A stretch of DNA of 43,621 nucleotides from a virus. Below are positions 24,758 to 33,361 of the stretch, in pieces. The stretch spans positions 1 to 43,621 of IMG/VR virus record IMGVR_UViG_3300048818_000069; one strand, written 5' to 3'. The notes beneath the pieces are model-generated. The model was given only the letters and a program-made list of their open reading frames with translations, did no database searches and was not told where the DNA came from. The position numbers and the translations under genes were made by a program. Numbering within the stretch: position 1 is the first letter of the stretch; each line of letters opens with the position of its first letter.

Positions 24758-25831
24758 TTACGCGATGCTCAGAACAGCGTGCGCATTGCGCTTGCCGGTA
24801 GTGATTGCCGCTTTCGCAGTCAGGCCCCAATAGTGCACATATCGGTCGTACACGCGAGGCGGGGTGCGCGAGATCATCCAGTGGCCCTGGATTGGCCGCA
24901 GCTTGAAATACTTCATGTTCAGGAAGTAGCAGCGCTTTGACCACGGGATAGCCGGGGCGTCGAGTGCATCGAGCACCGACATCACGGGGTCCCAGTCAAT
25001 CTCGAGGCCCTTGAAGGACAAGCCGGTCTTGGCACCGCTGCCGACTGACCCATCCAGCGTCACACCCTTGTTCATGCCGTCCTTGACGAACACGTTGCGG
25101 ATGATCGAGCTTTTCGCGTCGGCGCGATACGCGTCGAGGAATTCCTCACCGCACAGGATAAGGTCGGGGGTGAGGCCGCCGTAACGTGTGCAGTCGCGCC
25201 ATGCCAGTTCCATCTGATTGGTCAGGTTGCCCGCGACCGCGGTGCTGATGCCCGTGATCGCATTGTTCTGCCACCAGGGATAGATGGACTGGTCGAGACC
25301 ACCGACCACGAGCGACACCGTAGGAGTCGTTGAGACCAGCGCGTCGAGGCCGGGGATGTCCGTCGCGGCCTGCGAACCGTCCCGATGGATCATGTAGTCA
25401 AAGTTCTCCTGGAAACCGAGCTTCAGCGTCTCGCTGTTCTCGGTAAGCAGGTTCGTGAGCTGGATCTTCTCGGCTTCGCTCGGGCTGGATGACTTGTCAT
25501 CCGTCATGAGGATGCCGTTCTGCGTCATCTCGTCTTCGTTCAGCCCGAAGCCGTCATGGAACGCGCCCCACGTGTACTTGGCCTGCTGCAGCGTGCGCTT
25601 GCGGTTGTAGGTAACCTGCGAATCGCCGAAGTAGGACTGGAAATTCGAGTCGTTGGAGTAGCGGAGCTGCTCGACAACGTACTGCAAGGCGCCCACGTAG
25701 GTTTTCTTTTCGGCCATCAGCTTCTTGAGAAGCGGATGGTTGATGTTGATTTGATCGATCGGATCGTTCTTCAGGTAGAAGTCGATCGCGGCTTTGCCGC
25801 CGTAGGAAATCTGTTCGGTAGTGAAAGGCAT
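24758..25831 (-). CDS. Major capsid protein, HK97-type fold
   Basis: A 357-residue capsid subunit. Typical segments are NHPLLKKLMAEKKTYVGALQ near the N-terminus, FQENFDYMIHRDGSQAATDI leading to IPGLDALV (spine region), a central NQMELAWRDCTRYGGLTPDLILCGEEF, and the P-domain/A-domain end GLEIDWDPVMSVLDALDAP and CYFLNMKYFKLRPIQGHWM. There is no long N-terminal delta domain; a separate scaffold gene lies upstream. TTTGGAG is spaced nine bases before ATG. Its own promoter and a leader hairpin precede it, and two terminators lie downstream of the capsid genes, giving high output. Confidence 0.9.
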   Translation of the reverse strand: MPFTTEQISYGGKAAIDFYLKNDPIDQININHPLLKKLMAEKKTYVGALQYVVEQLRYSNDSNFQSYFGDSQVTYNRKRTLQQAKYTWGAFHDGFGLNEDEMTQNGILMTDDKSSSPSEAEKIQLTNLLTENSETLKLGFQENFDYMIHRDGSQAATDIPGLDALVSTTPTVSLVVGGLDQSIYPWWQNNAITGISTAVAGNLTNQMELAWRDCTRYGGLTPDLILCGEEFLDAYRADAKSSIIRNVFVKDGMNKGVTLDGSVGSGAKTGLSFKGLEIDWDPVMSVLDALDAPAIPWSKRCYFLNMKYFKLRPIQGHWMISRTPPRVYDRYVHYWGLTAKAAITTGKRNAHAVLSIA

Positions 25832-25841
25832 TTGAGTCGCT

Positions 25842-25878
25842 CCAAAGGGGGAAAATGGTGTGAACCATTGGCCTTTGG
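25842..25878 (-). promoter_or_regulatory. Leader stem-loop upstream of the major capsid gene
   Basis: Two-tier hairpin in the capsid mRNA leader. The outer stem is CCAAAGG/CCTTTGG (25872-25878 with 25842-25848) and the inner stem AATGGT/ACCATT (25864-25869 with 25854-25859) with a 4-base loop. The outer arm ends at the Shine-Dalgarno TTTGGAG, so it could stabilise the mRNA or control ribosome access. Confidence 0.6.
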
Positions 25879-25954
25879 GGTGCGAGCCCTTCTACGCGGC
25901 GCCGAGTGGCGCTCCAGGGGTCGAAGCTGGTTACGGCCGAGGTCAAGTACAGTG

Positions 25955-25984
25955 AGGATACAGCGAGTAGTTACGCCTTGTCAA
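25955..25984 (-). promoter_or_regulatory. Sigma-70-type promoter for the major capsid unit
   Basis: Consensus -35 TTGACA (25979-25984 on the minus strand), 18-base spacer and -10 TATCCT (25955-25960). It lies at the 3' end of the preceding gene, about 125 bases before the capsid start, and no other gene start is near. Confidence 0.6.
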
Positions 25985-26291
25985 ATACCGGCTCTTTGTT
26001 CACCCGTGGAACCCAGTTTAGAAGCCGGGTTACCTCGTGCATATCGCCGGGCTCGTACTCCCCCGGCAATGGCTTGAGCTGGTGCGGCTCCGCGGCCAGC
26101 GGCATGTCCTTGGCACCCGCGACGTTCACCAAGTAGCAGTCTGTCCACAGCGCGGTGTCGTACGTCAGCGCATGCGCACGGCAGACCGGGCGAGACGCCA
26201 AGGGCGCGACAATCTCAACGATCTCGCCATTGTACTGAGGGAAGCAGTAGCTGTACTTGATTATCGCGAACTGGCCGACGAGGTAGGTCAT
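25971..26291 (-). CDS. Hypothetical small beta protein, 106 aa
   Basis: ATG 26291 overlaps the previous stop (ATGA); an in-frame GTG at 26300 is less likely. The sequence starts MTYLVGQFAIIKYSYCFPQY and has an SH3-like strand pattern (NGEIVEIVAPLASRPVC, TDCYLVNVAG), then PLAAEPHQLKPLPGEYEPGD. Such short proteins carry an L-x-A-x-x-H-x-L-x-P-L ending in other phages, with no known function. The gene lies between two exported proteins and the capsid gene. Confidence 0.72.
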   Translation of the reverse strand: MTYLVGQFAIIKYSYCFPQYNGEIVEIVAPLASRPVCRAHALTYDTALWTDCYLVNVAGAKDMPLAAEPHQLKPLPGEYEPGDMHEVTRLLNWVPRVNKEPVFDKA

Positions 26292-26473
26292 TTCAGGCAC
26301 GCTACAAAGAGGCCACTGTCCTTGTCCATCAATGGCCTACCGTTAGCGGTCAGGCACGCCTCGGCATTGCTGCTGTACGCCGGTTGATGTCCCTGGATAT
26401 CCGCGCAACACCGAATATCGGGGGGTTTTGCGCATCCCACAAGAGCGAGTGCCATGACCAGACTGAGCCTCAC
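26288..26473 (-). CDS. Small lipoprotein, 61 aa
   Basis: Begins MRLSLVMALALVGCAKPPD: basic head, hydrophobic core and a good lipobox L-V-G-C with Cys14 as the lipid site. The mature part is about 48 residues with further Cys (IRCCADIQG, EACLTANG, FVACLK), likely disulphide-bonded in the periplasm. It overlaps both neighbours by four bases. Lipoproteins in a phage head operon are unexpected; surface exclusion of other phages is one inferred use. Confidence 0.78.
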   Translation of the reverse strand: MRLSLVMALALVGCAKPPDIRCCADIQGHQPAYSSNAEACLTANGRPLMDKDSGLFVACLK

Positions 26474-26796
26474 ATTAAATCCGGTGTAATCGGTTTACCT
26501 TTCGCGTCTTCCCGCGTGATCCGCACTGCCTCGAGCGTGTTGCTATCCGCGAACCTCTTGACAACTTCCATGCACGCTGGCACGTGCAGACACCCCAGTG
26601 CGCTCACAAGCTGGTGGCTGCCATCATGATGAATCATGATGAAACCCCGAACGTGGGTATCGAGCACGATCGCTATAGCCCCTTTGATGCCGTCAGCCGA
26701 AAACTCTGGTGAGTCATCTGCAAAGGCTAGGGAGATGCATCCTAACGTCGCAATTGCGAGCACAAGAAAAACCACAGCCATAAATCGCTTGATCAT
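26470..26796 (-). CDS. Secreted periplasmic protein, 108 aa
   Basis: N-terminal signal peptide MIKRFMAVVFLVLAIATLGC, followed by ISLAFADD with a likely signal peptidase I site after A-F-A. The Cys at 20 lacks a proper lipobox. The mature domain (GIKGAIAIVLDTHVRGFIMIHHDG, then LGCLHVPACMEVVKRF) has two Cys and an alpha/beta pattern. Forms an ATGA overlap with the lipoprotein gene after it, so the two exported proteins form a pair between scaffold and capsid genes. Function unknown. Confidence 0.75.
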   Translation of the reverse strand: MIKRFMAVVFLVLAIATLGCISLAFADDSPEFSADGIKGAIAIVLDTHVRGFIMIHHDGSHQLVSALGCLHVPACMEVVKRFADSNTLEAVRITREDAKGKPITPDLM

Positions 26797-26803
26797 ACGT
26801 ACC

Positions 26804-27961
26804 TCACTTCATCGATGCGAGCGCTGCGCTCATAGCGTCCAGCGCGGATGTCGGCGCGTGCGTCCCGCCAGCGGCCGAGCTGCGAGCCCGGAGCGGCTGA
26901 CTGACCGGGACGCCACCCTTCACGAATTGCCCTGTAGTTGTTGATCTTACCGGACCCGCTGCCGCTTTGGCAACACGGTACGCCTGCTGGAAGCGCGGGA
27001 GCCACTCTTTTGGGGGCACCTTCTGGTAGTCCTCTTTTAGCTCTTTGATAAGCTTGGGCGCGAGCAGCTTGAACTGCGGGTCCTTGGCAGCCGTCTCGGT
27101 CTCCCACTTGTTCATGTCAACGCGCGCGGTTTCCTTCTCCTGCGCGTACGCGGCCTCGGTGCTCTGCGCTGTGCGCGCCGTTGTCTCGATCTCGGAGCGC
27201 GTAGTCTGCTGCCGGCGCGCGGACGCCATCTGTCCAGCCCATGCCCGTGTCATCTGGCCCTGCGCTACCGCGGCGACGAGATCCGGGAAGTTTTTGAGCG
27301 GGTCCGACGTGGTGCGCTCTTTGCCGAGCAACGAGGCGAGGCGATCCGCGATGTTCTCGATCAGCCCGAGCGCCGTTTCCTGCTGCTTCGGGTCGCCGCT
27401 GTTGAACAACTGCATGAACGACAGCACCTCGCCATACTGCTGCGGGTTCATGCCGGTCTGGCGGACGCCATTGACGATGTAGTCGAGCTGCTGTGTTGCT
27501 TCTGTAGCTTTTGCCTCGTTCTCTTTTGTAGTCTTTATGAGCGTGCGGATGCGATCTTGCGTTTCCTTCGCGAGTTCCTTCGGGATAGGGTCGTTGAGCG
27601 GGTCCGCAGCCTTCTTTACAGGCTCGACTTTGGCGGGCTCTTTGGGCGTACCATCTGGATTACGTTTGTCGTCTGGCTTTGCTCCAGGAGTCTCGCCGGG
27701 TTTTCCGTCAACGCCTTTGTCTGCTCCAGCGTCCTTTCCGTCGCCAGTCTCAGGTTTCGCGCCCTCTTCATGAGCCGGTTCGCCCTCAAGTTCCAGAGCG
27801 TCGCCTTCCATGTTATCTTCATCAGCAATAGGTGCGTCGGCAGCAGCACCCAGAACATCATCGCTTTCACTCGTAGTTGGCGCAACATGGGAAGCTCCTG
27901 GCGTAGCGTTATCGATCGCCGCGCTGACTGCATCGAACACCGTTTGGGTTGGCTCGGTCAT
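26804..27961 (-). CDS. Capsid scaffolding protein
   Basis: A 385-residue highly charged protein. Residues 1-120 are acidic and low-complexity (EGDALELEGEPAHEEGAKPE and similar Asp/Glu/Lys/Gly repeats). Residues 130-310 are helical coiled coil (KETQDRIRTLIKTTKENEAK, TEAAYAQEKETARVDMNKWE). A basic C-terminal part follows (LPRFQQAYRVAKAAAG) and the end is helical (TSALDAMSAALASMK). This is the composition of internal scaffolds, with a positive C-terminal coat-binding end. Position between portal and capsid genes supports it. Ribosome site GGAG lies nine bases from ATG. Confidence 0.82.
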   Translation of the reverse strand: MTEPTQTVFDAVSAAIDNATPGASHVAPTTSESDDVLGAAADAPIADEDNMEGDALELEGEPAHEEGAKPETGDGKDAGADKGVDGKPGETPGAKPDDKRNPDGTPKEPAKVEPVKKAADPLNDPIPKELAKETQDRIRTLIKTTKENEAKATEATQQLDYIVNGVRQTGMNPQQYGEVLSFMQLFNSGDPKQQETALGLIENIADRLASLLGKERTTSDPLKNFPDLVAAVAQGQMTRAWAGQMASARRQQTTRSEIETTARTAQSTEAAYAQEKETARVDMNKWETETAAKDPQFKLLAPKLIKELKEDYQKVPPKEWLPRFQQAYRVAKAAAGPVRSTTTGQFVKGGVPVSQPLRARSSAAGGTHAPTSALDAMSAALASMK

Positions 27962-27977
27962 GTGGGATTCTCCGTTT

Positions 27978-30194
27978 TTAATGGGCTGTCAATTGGACAC
28001 CGGGCGCCGGCATAGGCGTCGGGGGAACTGGGCCCGCGGGCGAGCCGCCCGGAGCCGGTGCGCCGCCCGGTGGGGCTCCTGGTGCGGCCGGGTTATTCGG
28101 TGGCGGCGTCTGCGCGTCGAGTGCGAGCGTCGGCTGTAGTAGGGTCGCAGCAGCCTGCGGCGATATCTCACCCTTGAGCTGCACCTTGACATCGACGGGA
28201 GGAGCGTGCGGCTGCATACCCGACCCAGGCGATCCCGGAGGCGGTTGCTGCGGGATAAACCTAGTGACATCTGTGTCGTCTCCTAAGCGTAGCATCGTCT
28301 CTTTGACCAATTCCTCGAGGCATACCGCGAGAGGTATGTTGCCCATCGCACGGGCCTGCACGATCTGCCCGATGATCTTCTCTATCAGCGGAAGCACTTG
28401 ACCCCAAACAGCTTGGTCCCCTTGCCGAGACGGCTTGCCGGTGCTGCCTGCTTTGATCGTAACGTCAACGAGCGTGAAAAGATCGTTTATGTCCATGCCG
28501 TTGGGCCAGAACGCTGTAGCGCCGGCCATGCGCTGCACAGCCTTGGTCGGCAACGCCTGCAACGCCTGCTCCGCGGTGTACTGCGCGAGATCGGTCAACA
28601 TCCAATCCATGTTATCGCGGTAGGAAGTAGTTCGGGCGCTCGTTCCACTCTGCTGCACCGACACTTCCGTCGCGGTTGGCGGTGTCCCAGGAGCCCCACC
28701 ACTTTGCAGTGCTTCTTGTACCCCACTCACGCGCTCCATGTCCGAATTGATTGGCTGCACGTCGTATAGTCTCGGATCTATAGTCGATACCGGCTTTGCA
28801 GCGAACAAATTCGCGAGTGGCGTCGCCGGATCGCTCGGCCGAATCGGAATCAGCTCCTGGTGCTTCGCGTCCTCCAGTTTCTTCGCTTCCTTGTCGTCCA
28901 GCCCGGTAGCGTTGAACATCGTGGCTGGTATCGCACGCTCGCGCGTAAGTCGAAAATTGCTCCGTGTGCACGAGTATTCGTCCTGCAACTTGTACAATCG
29001 CCAGGATAGGGACTGCGGATGCCTCGAGCCGTCCGTCTCGAAGAACGCGGTATAGAAATACGGGAAGTAGCGGCTGGTCGGATAAGGCGGCGCAAAAGGT
29101 TCCTTGGGCCATACTTTCACTCCCTCCATCAATGTGCGAATCCGCTTGTCGCGGCGGTCCCAAATCTCGATGACGCGATACTGCGCATTCTCTTCCGAGT
29201 CAGAGCTGTTGGTAGAGTAGCTCTCCGCGTCCGCGGCGGTAAGCTCACGGCTATTATCTATGGCGTCGATATCCGCCGTCACTGCTTTTGGTTTCGACTG
29301 ATAGTATTGCTTGGCCGTTTTCAGATCCTCAAGCTCGAGGCGCGGAAATCGGGCGAGTGCATCGTCCTTCTCCACGTAGATTTCGTTGCCGATCCAATTG
29401 GCGTCAAGGTAGTCTTCGATCGAGTCCACGTCGGTCGAGACCTGAATCTGTTCGGCGCGCACGAAGTCGATAGCGAACATGCGCTTGATGGTCATTTCAA
29501 CCTTGTCCTCGAGTTCCTCCATCAGCGCCGACTTCTCGGCCTTCTCCGCGGCGATCTCGTCCTCGCTACGCCCCTCCGGGTCCTCGAGAAGTTTCTCGCA
29601 CGCCTCAAGGTGCGCCATCGTCTCGCGCGTATCGTTGAGCGCGGTCTCGAGTTCCGAGTTCGGCTCTTTGTCGGCGATCATCGTGCACTTAAGCCACCCT
29701 TCAGCGACGCTGAGAATGCTGCGCACATTTTTCTTCGCCTTGCGCTTGAGCTTGCCGTCCTTCCATAGCCGGGATATCACGATCTCGAGCGTGCGCGCGA
29801 GTTTCTCCATCGGCATGGTGCCGACGTTATCAACCTGCGGGCTCTTGCGTACCGACACGTCCGGGTCGCGCGCGTAGATCAGCGACGTGAGGATATCAAT
29901 GAGCGCGCCGATGACGTTTGTCGTTACGGCCCACGTTGGATCGGACTTCCCCTGCGCGTAGCGCCGATCGATCGCTATTTGCTTGCGGAACGGTTCGTCA
30001 AACTTCCGCGCGTGGTCGTAGGTCTTGAACCATTTTTTTACAAGGATCTCTTCTTTTTCGTCGCCCGCTTTGTCGCGCTTTTCCTTTTTCTCGTCCGCGG
30101 CCGTTTCGGTCTCTTCGCCGCCAGCGCCGGACGCGTCGGACTCTTCCTTAGTCGGACTTTCTGACTCGTCTTCCTGTTCGGCATCGAACGCCAT
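27978..30194 (-). CDS. Portal protein, 738 aa
   Basis: Dodecameric DNA-entry ring protein. The first 55 residues are an acidic/Lys-rich tail. The portal core starts KWFKTYDHARKFDEPFRKQI and continues with WAVTTNVIGALIDILTSLIYARDPDV, a wing region with long charged helices (about 145-220), the clip/crown EVSVQQSGTSARTTSYRDNMDWMLTDLAQYTAEQAL and a Pro/Gly/Ala-rich C-terminus. A length of about 730 matches large podovirus portals such as P22. The gene lies between terminase and scaffold in the standard order. Only weak ribosome-site sequence precedes the ATG, so coupling to the upstream gene is likely. Confidence 0.9.
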   Translation of the reverse strand: MAFDAEQEDESESPTKEESDASGAGGEETETAADEKKEKRDKAGDEKEEILVKKWFKTYDHARKFDEPFRKQIAIDRRYAQGKSDPTWAVTTNVIGALIDILTSLIYARDPDVSVRKSPQVDNVGTMPMEKLARTLEIVISRLWKDGKLKRKAKKNVRSILSVAEGWLKCTMIADKEPNSELETALNDTRETMAHLEACEKLLEDPEGRSEDEIAAEKAEKSALMEELEDKVEMTIKRMFAIDFVRAEQIQVSTDVDSIEDYLDANWIGNEIYVEKDDALARFPRLELEDLKTAKQYYQSKPKAVTADIDAIDNSRELTAADAESYSTNSSDSEENAQYRVIEIWDRRDKRIRTLMEGVKVWPKEPFAPPYPTSRYFPYFYTAFFETDGSRHPQSLSWRLYKLQDEYSCTRSNFRLTRERAIPATMFNATGLDDKEAKKLEDAKHQELIPIRPSDPATPLANLFAAKPVSTIDPRLYDVQPINSDMERVSGVQEALQSGGAPGTPPTATEVSVQQSGTSARTTSYRDNMDWMLTDLAQYTAEQALQALPTKAVQRMAGATAFWPNGMDINDLFTLVDVTIKAGSTGKPSRQGDQAVWGQVLPLIEKIIGQIVQARAMGNIPLAVCLEELVKETMLRLGDDTDVTRFIPQQPPPGSPGSGMQPHAPPVDVKVQLKGEISPQAAATLLQPTLALDAQTPPPNNPAAPGAPPGGAPAPGGSPAGPVPPTPMPAPGVQLTAH

Positions 30195-30197
30195 ACG

Positions 30198-30470
30198 TTA
30201 CAGGATGTGCGGCAGTAGCTGGCCGATTATGAACCCGACGCCGGCCGCGGCGACAACAACAATCCCGCACTTACCCCAGTTCGCCTTGACGAATGCGAGT
30301 TCGGTGTCCACAACGACAACCTTGCCGGTTACCGTTGCCTCGAGCGAGGCAAGGCGGCTCTCCACCGTTGTCAGTACCGGCGTGAGCGAGGGCACTACAG
30401 CTTTCGCTTTCGCGATGGCCGCAGCGATGTCCGACTCGATGGTTGCGAGGACGCTTGAGAATGTGGTCAT
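30198..30470 (-). CDS. Small C-terminally anchored membrane protein, 90 aa
   Basis: A helical N-terminal part (SSVLATIESDIAAAIAKAKAV, then TTVESRLASLEATVTGKVVV) ends in one hydrophobic segment (GIVVVAAAGVGFIIGQLL, about residues 68-86). It overlaps the upstream gene by four bases. The tail-anchored topology could be a holin-like or virion-associated membrane protein; its place between terminase and portal is unusual. Not identified. Confidence 0.7.
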   Translation of the reverse strand: MTTFSSVLATIESDIAAAIAKAKAVVPSLTPVLTTVESRLASLEATVTGKVVVVDTELAFVKANWGKCGIVVVAAAGVGFIIGQLLPHIL

Positions 30471-30901
30471 TGGTTGATACCTTTGGATAGTGGCGAAATG
30501 CCCGAACCCGTCGAGCTTGGGAATAGTTGGCGCTGCGCTTGTGTCGCCGCTCGCGGCCTGGAGTAATTGCTCACCGCGCTCGGCGGCTGCGCTGAGCGCG
30601 CCGGCTGGCGCGGAGGCGGCTGCACTGGTCTCGGAGGCAGTGCTTTCTGCTGTGACTTCGACAGCGGGGGCGGCGACGTTGACCCCGGCAGGATAATCCG
30701 CGCCGGGGGTGCCGGCGCTTGGGTAGGGTTTGGCGCGACTGGCGCGGGGGCCGGGACCACCGGAGCAGCAACCGGCTCGGCGCTCGGCGCAGGGGCCGGC
30801 GTTGCCGAAGCGACTTCCGGGGCCGCGGCTTTTTGCTGAAGCCAGGGCTCAGACGCTGCTTGCGCCGCGGCTGGCTCGCCAGAGAAGTTGCGGTAGGTCA
30901 T
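30467..30901 (-). CDS. Pro/Ala-rich protein, 144 aa
   Basis: ATG 30901 overlaps the terminase stop (ATGA); the longer frame upstream is shadow. After MTYRNFSGEPAAAQAASEPW the sequence is dominated by Ala/Pro repeats (APVVPAPAPVAPNPTQAP) and PPRPVQPPPRQP, ending SGISPLSKGINQ. It is likely unstructured. It may act as a flexible adaptor in packaging or assembly, judged only from its place between the terminase and portal genes. Confidence 0.68.
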   Translation of the reverse strand: MTYRNFSGEPAAAQAASEPWLQQKAAAPEVASATPAPAPSAEPVAAPVVPAPAPVAPNPTQAPAPPARIILPGSTSPPPLSKSQQKALPPRPVQPPPRQPARSAQPPSAVSNYSRPRAATQAQRQLFPSSTGSGISPLSKGINQ

Positions 30902-32562
30902 GATGTGTAGCGCACCTTTGGTTTGTCGGAATTCGAGCCCCACTCGATCCACTTGCCCGTAAAGGGTATCAGCAAAGGGCGTGCCTTAGCAACCGGCTCG
31001 AACGGCGCCATCATCTGATCGAGGCCGCGCCCGATCAGGCCGCACACGTCCGGGCCGTCGTCCCATCGCCCGCCAGGGAACTTGAGCAAATTCTCGATCG
31101 TGCGGTCGGCCCACCCGCGGTTGCGTGGGAAGTGCACGATACCGGCGCCGACGCGCGCGTGGAACGCCTCGAGCTTCATGCTCTTGTCCTGGATCGATGG
31201 CAACGCCTCGAGCGTCACGTATGCCTGCGCCTCGCGCATCGCCATGCGGATGTACGGGCCGATTGCCTTGTCGATAAGGCCGCCTTCATGCCACCACTTC
31301 GCCGGCTTCCACATCTTCACCTTTCCGATGAACGCAGCCACGCTCTTGTCTGTTTCACATTGAGCAAACCACCAATCGAGCGCCCACAGTTCGCCGCGCG
31401 GGTCGAGGCCCCATACGCCGTGTTCGGTAAAGTCGGGCTCGCGTTTGCCTTGTTCAATCTCCGTCGTAGCGTAGTCGCTCGCGCCATATATGCGCAGTAC
31501 CTTCGGGCGTGCATGTAGCTCTCCTGGTGGAAGATCCGGGTCATAGCGCGTGGCCTCGAGCTGCTCGCGCTGGAATATGATACCGCTGCCCGGCGCCGGC
31601 CGCTGCTGGTAGAGCGCGGACCACGTGCGCTTGGCGCGCGGGTTGTCGCGGAACGCCTTCCAGTGCTCCGGTGGGAAATACTCAGGCCAGATGAATTCTC
31701 CCATCTTGCGACCGAGCACGTCGTCGGCGCGCTCGCACTCCGCTTGCAGACACAGCACGTCCCACACCTGATTGTCGCGGCACAGGATCAGGCCGGACTC
31801 GCCGTTGTAGTCCGCGGGCAGGATCGAGCCCGCAAGATCGATTTCAGACCATCGCGTCTGAATAAGCAGCACCCACATTTTCGGTTTGGCGCGGGTGAGC
31901 ACCGTGTCGATGAATTCGCTCGCCACCTTGTCGCAGACGGTCGGAGAGTCCGCCTGCTCGCGGTTCGCCGTGGGGTCGTCTATGACCGCGCCATCGAAAC
32001 GGTTGCCCGTGATGCCGGCCAGGAGCCCTGCAGCGAGCAGCCCGGAGCCGTTTGATAGGGACCAGTCATCTATGGCGCGCTGGTCCTCATTGAGCGTCGG
32101 ACGTTCTTCCCAAAGCGCGGAGTAGTCTGGATCGCGACAGATCGAGCGCACGCGCCGAGATTGCTTTGCCGCTATGCCTGTCGCGTATGATCCCAAGAGG
32201 ATTTGCGAACCCGGAAACTTCCCCATATACCAGGAAGAACCCAGTACGGAAGCGTAGGTGGATTTCGCGGTCCCTGGCGGCGCGAAGATCATCCCCCGGC
32301 CGCGTGGCGTCAGCATAATCCGCTGGATGTGATTCATCATCAACGCGTGGTGCAGCGCTATCAGGCTCTCGATTGGTAGGAATTGCCACGGTATGCCCTC
32401 TTGGTTGTTGATTAGGCGGCCGGTTATCGGGTCCTCTTCGTCGCGCATCTCGGCGAGGTTCGGGATGCCCGGAATGATTATCGACTGCGAGAATTCTATC
32501 AGCGACGCGCGCGCATTCGTGCGGCGGTGAACTTCCTGCGCGATTGTGAGCTTGTCGCTCAC
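30898..32562 (-). CDS. terL: Terminase large subunit
   Basis: GTG 32562 overlaps the small-terminase stop (GTGA), giving 554 residues; 37 further upstream codons are shadow. The ATPase has Walker A APPGTAKST at about 94-102, a preceding adenine-binding-like WQFLPIESLIALHHALM, Walker B VIDDP with the catalytic acidic residue after it, and a coupling motif LLIQTRWSE. The nuclease domain begins near residue 330 with YGASDYATTEI and continues VWGLDPRGELWALDWW, the latter like the RNase H-like core. The protein cuts and pumps DNA into the prohead. Order with TerS and portal is canonical. Confidence 0.95.
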   Translation of the reverse strand: MSDKLTIAQEVHRRTNARASLIEFSQSIIIPGIPNLAEMRDEEDPITGRLINNQEGIPWQFLPIESLIALHHALMMNHIQRIMLTPRGRGMIFAPPGTAKSTYASVLGSSWYMGKFPGSQILLGSYATGIAAKQSRRVRSICRDPDYSALWEERPTLNEDQRAIDDWSLSNGSGLLAAGLLAGITGNRFDGAVIDDPTANREQADSPTVCDKVASEFIDTVLTRAKPKMWVLLIQTRWSEIDLAGSILPADYNGESGLILCRDNQVWDVLCLQAECERADDVLGRKMGEFIWPEYFPPEHWKAFRDNPRAKRTWSALYQQRPAPGSGIIFQREQLEATRYDPDLPPGELHARPKVLRIYGASDYATTEIEQGKREPDFTEHGVWGLDPRGELWALDWWFAQCETDKSVAAFIGKVKMWKPAKWWHEGGLIDKAIGPYIRMAMREAQAYVTLEALPSIQDKSMKLEAFHARVGAGIVHFPRNRGWADRTIENLLKFPGGRWDDGPDVCGLIGRGLDQMMAPFEPVAKARPLLIPFTGKWIEWGSNSDKPKVRYTS

Positions 32563-32993
32563 CGCAGTATAGGATCGATCGGCGGCACGGCTATCACGAT
32601 CGGGTTGCCCCGCTTGTCGAAAAGTACTTGCGACCCATCCTGAGCGATTGCGGAGAGCGTCGGATCGTCCCACCCAATGAGAGGCCCGTTGAATTCTACG
32701 ATATCCGGCCCCGGTGGCGGCAGCACGGGCAGTTCTTCCTCGCCTTCCTCGAGCGCCTCCATGAGCTGCGCGTCGGTCATCGCGCTCAAGGTTGCTTGGT
32801 TGCGGCGGTTGCCCGGCACCATGATGACAGCGGACAGCGGCTTGCCGTGCGCGCGGTCGAGCATCGTCTTCGCGGCCTCGAGCGCGACGCGCGGGTCCAT
32901 CGAATCGATCAAGCTCGCAATCTTATCGATCGCGCGGCCGGTGTGCTCGCGCGCCAATGCGGAGGCATCAGCAATGAGGCTTACGCGAGCCAT
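32559..32993 (-). CDS. terS: Terminase small subunit (probable)
   Basis: A 144-residue protein directly upstream of TerL. The N-terminal helices LAREHTGRAIDKIASLIDSM and LEAAKTMLDRAHGKPLSAV are the common terS-type pattern, where an R-x-H-T-x-x-A helix pair and a D-R-x-x-G-K-P turn mark the core. An acidic linker (MEALEEGEEELPVLPPPG) and an unrecognised C-terminal beta part follow. It would recognise the packaging start. The ATG overlaps the upstream gene by 13 bases. Confidence 0.78.
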   Translation of the reverse strand: MARVSLIADASALAREHTGRAIDKIASLIDSMDPRVALEAAKTMLDRAHGKPLSAVIMVPGNRRNQATLSAMTDAQLMEALEEGEEELPVLPPPGPDIVEFNGPLIGWDDPTLSAIAQDGSQVLFDKRGNPIVIAVPPIDPILR

Positions 32994-33271
32994 TGCATCG
33001 CCAGCGTGCCGAGCGTTAGCCCGAGCCCATAGCCGAGGAAGTCCACTACCCCATCCTCCACGGTCTGCTTCGGGACTTCATAGGCTGCGTCGAACCAAAA
33101 TTCCTTCGCGGCGGCCAGCATCAACGCCAATACCGCAAACGCCATGACAGGGGCGGCGCGGAACGCAAGGTGCAGCACGGTCATCAATGAAAACGCAAAC
33201 CAGCAGTGCGCGTTTTGCGCGATGAAGGTCGGATTCACGCCGAGCTTCGCGATCCAGGCTGCGATCGACAT
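32981..33271 (-). CDS. Three-TM small membrane protein, 96 aa
   Basis: GGGAG precedes the ATG. Hydrophobic segments appear as WFAFSLMTVLHLAF (about 24-38), APVMAFAVLALMLAAA (about 40-55) and FLGYGLGLTLGTLAM (about 78-92), with a charged loop KEFWFDAAYEVPKQTVED between the last two. It is the first gene of the minus-strand late unit. Small multi-TM proteins near terminase genes can be holins or exclusion proteins; not decided here. Confidence 0.74.
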   Translation of the reverse strand: MSIAAWIAKLGVNPTFIAQNAHCWFAFSLMTVLHLAFRAAPVMAFAVLALMLAAAKEFWFDAAYEVPKQTVEDGVVDFLGYGLGLTLGTLAMQWLA

Positions 33272-33313
33272 TACAGGCTCCCAACATTAGGGTTGATTCG
33301 GGGCAATGGCACA

Positions 33314-33343
33314 ATAATAGTCCCTCTGGCGTCTATTATGCAA
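33314..33343 (-). promoter_or_regulatory. Sigma-70-type promoter for the late minus-strand unit
   Basis: On the minus strand, -35 TTGCAT (33338-33343), 18-base spacer and -10 TATTAT (33314-33319). It is placed about 45 bases before the first late gene. Three or four of six bases match at -35 and five of six at -10. Confidence 0.5.
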
Positions 33344-33361
33344 TTAGTCCCCCCGCGTTCT

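Noticed and set aside
28438-29877. Several plus-strand frames opposite the portal gene
   Set aside because: They are shadows of the conserved portal frame, with no start signals of their own.
32563-32673. Upstream extension of terL
   Set aside because: It lies inside the small terminase gene; the GTGA overlap at 32559-32562 is a typical coupled start.
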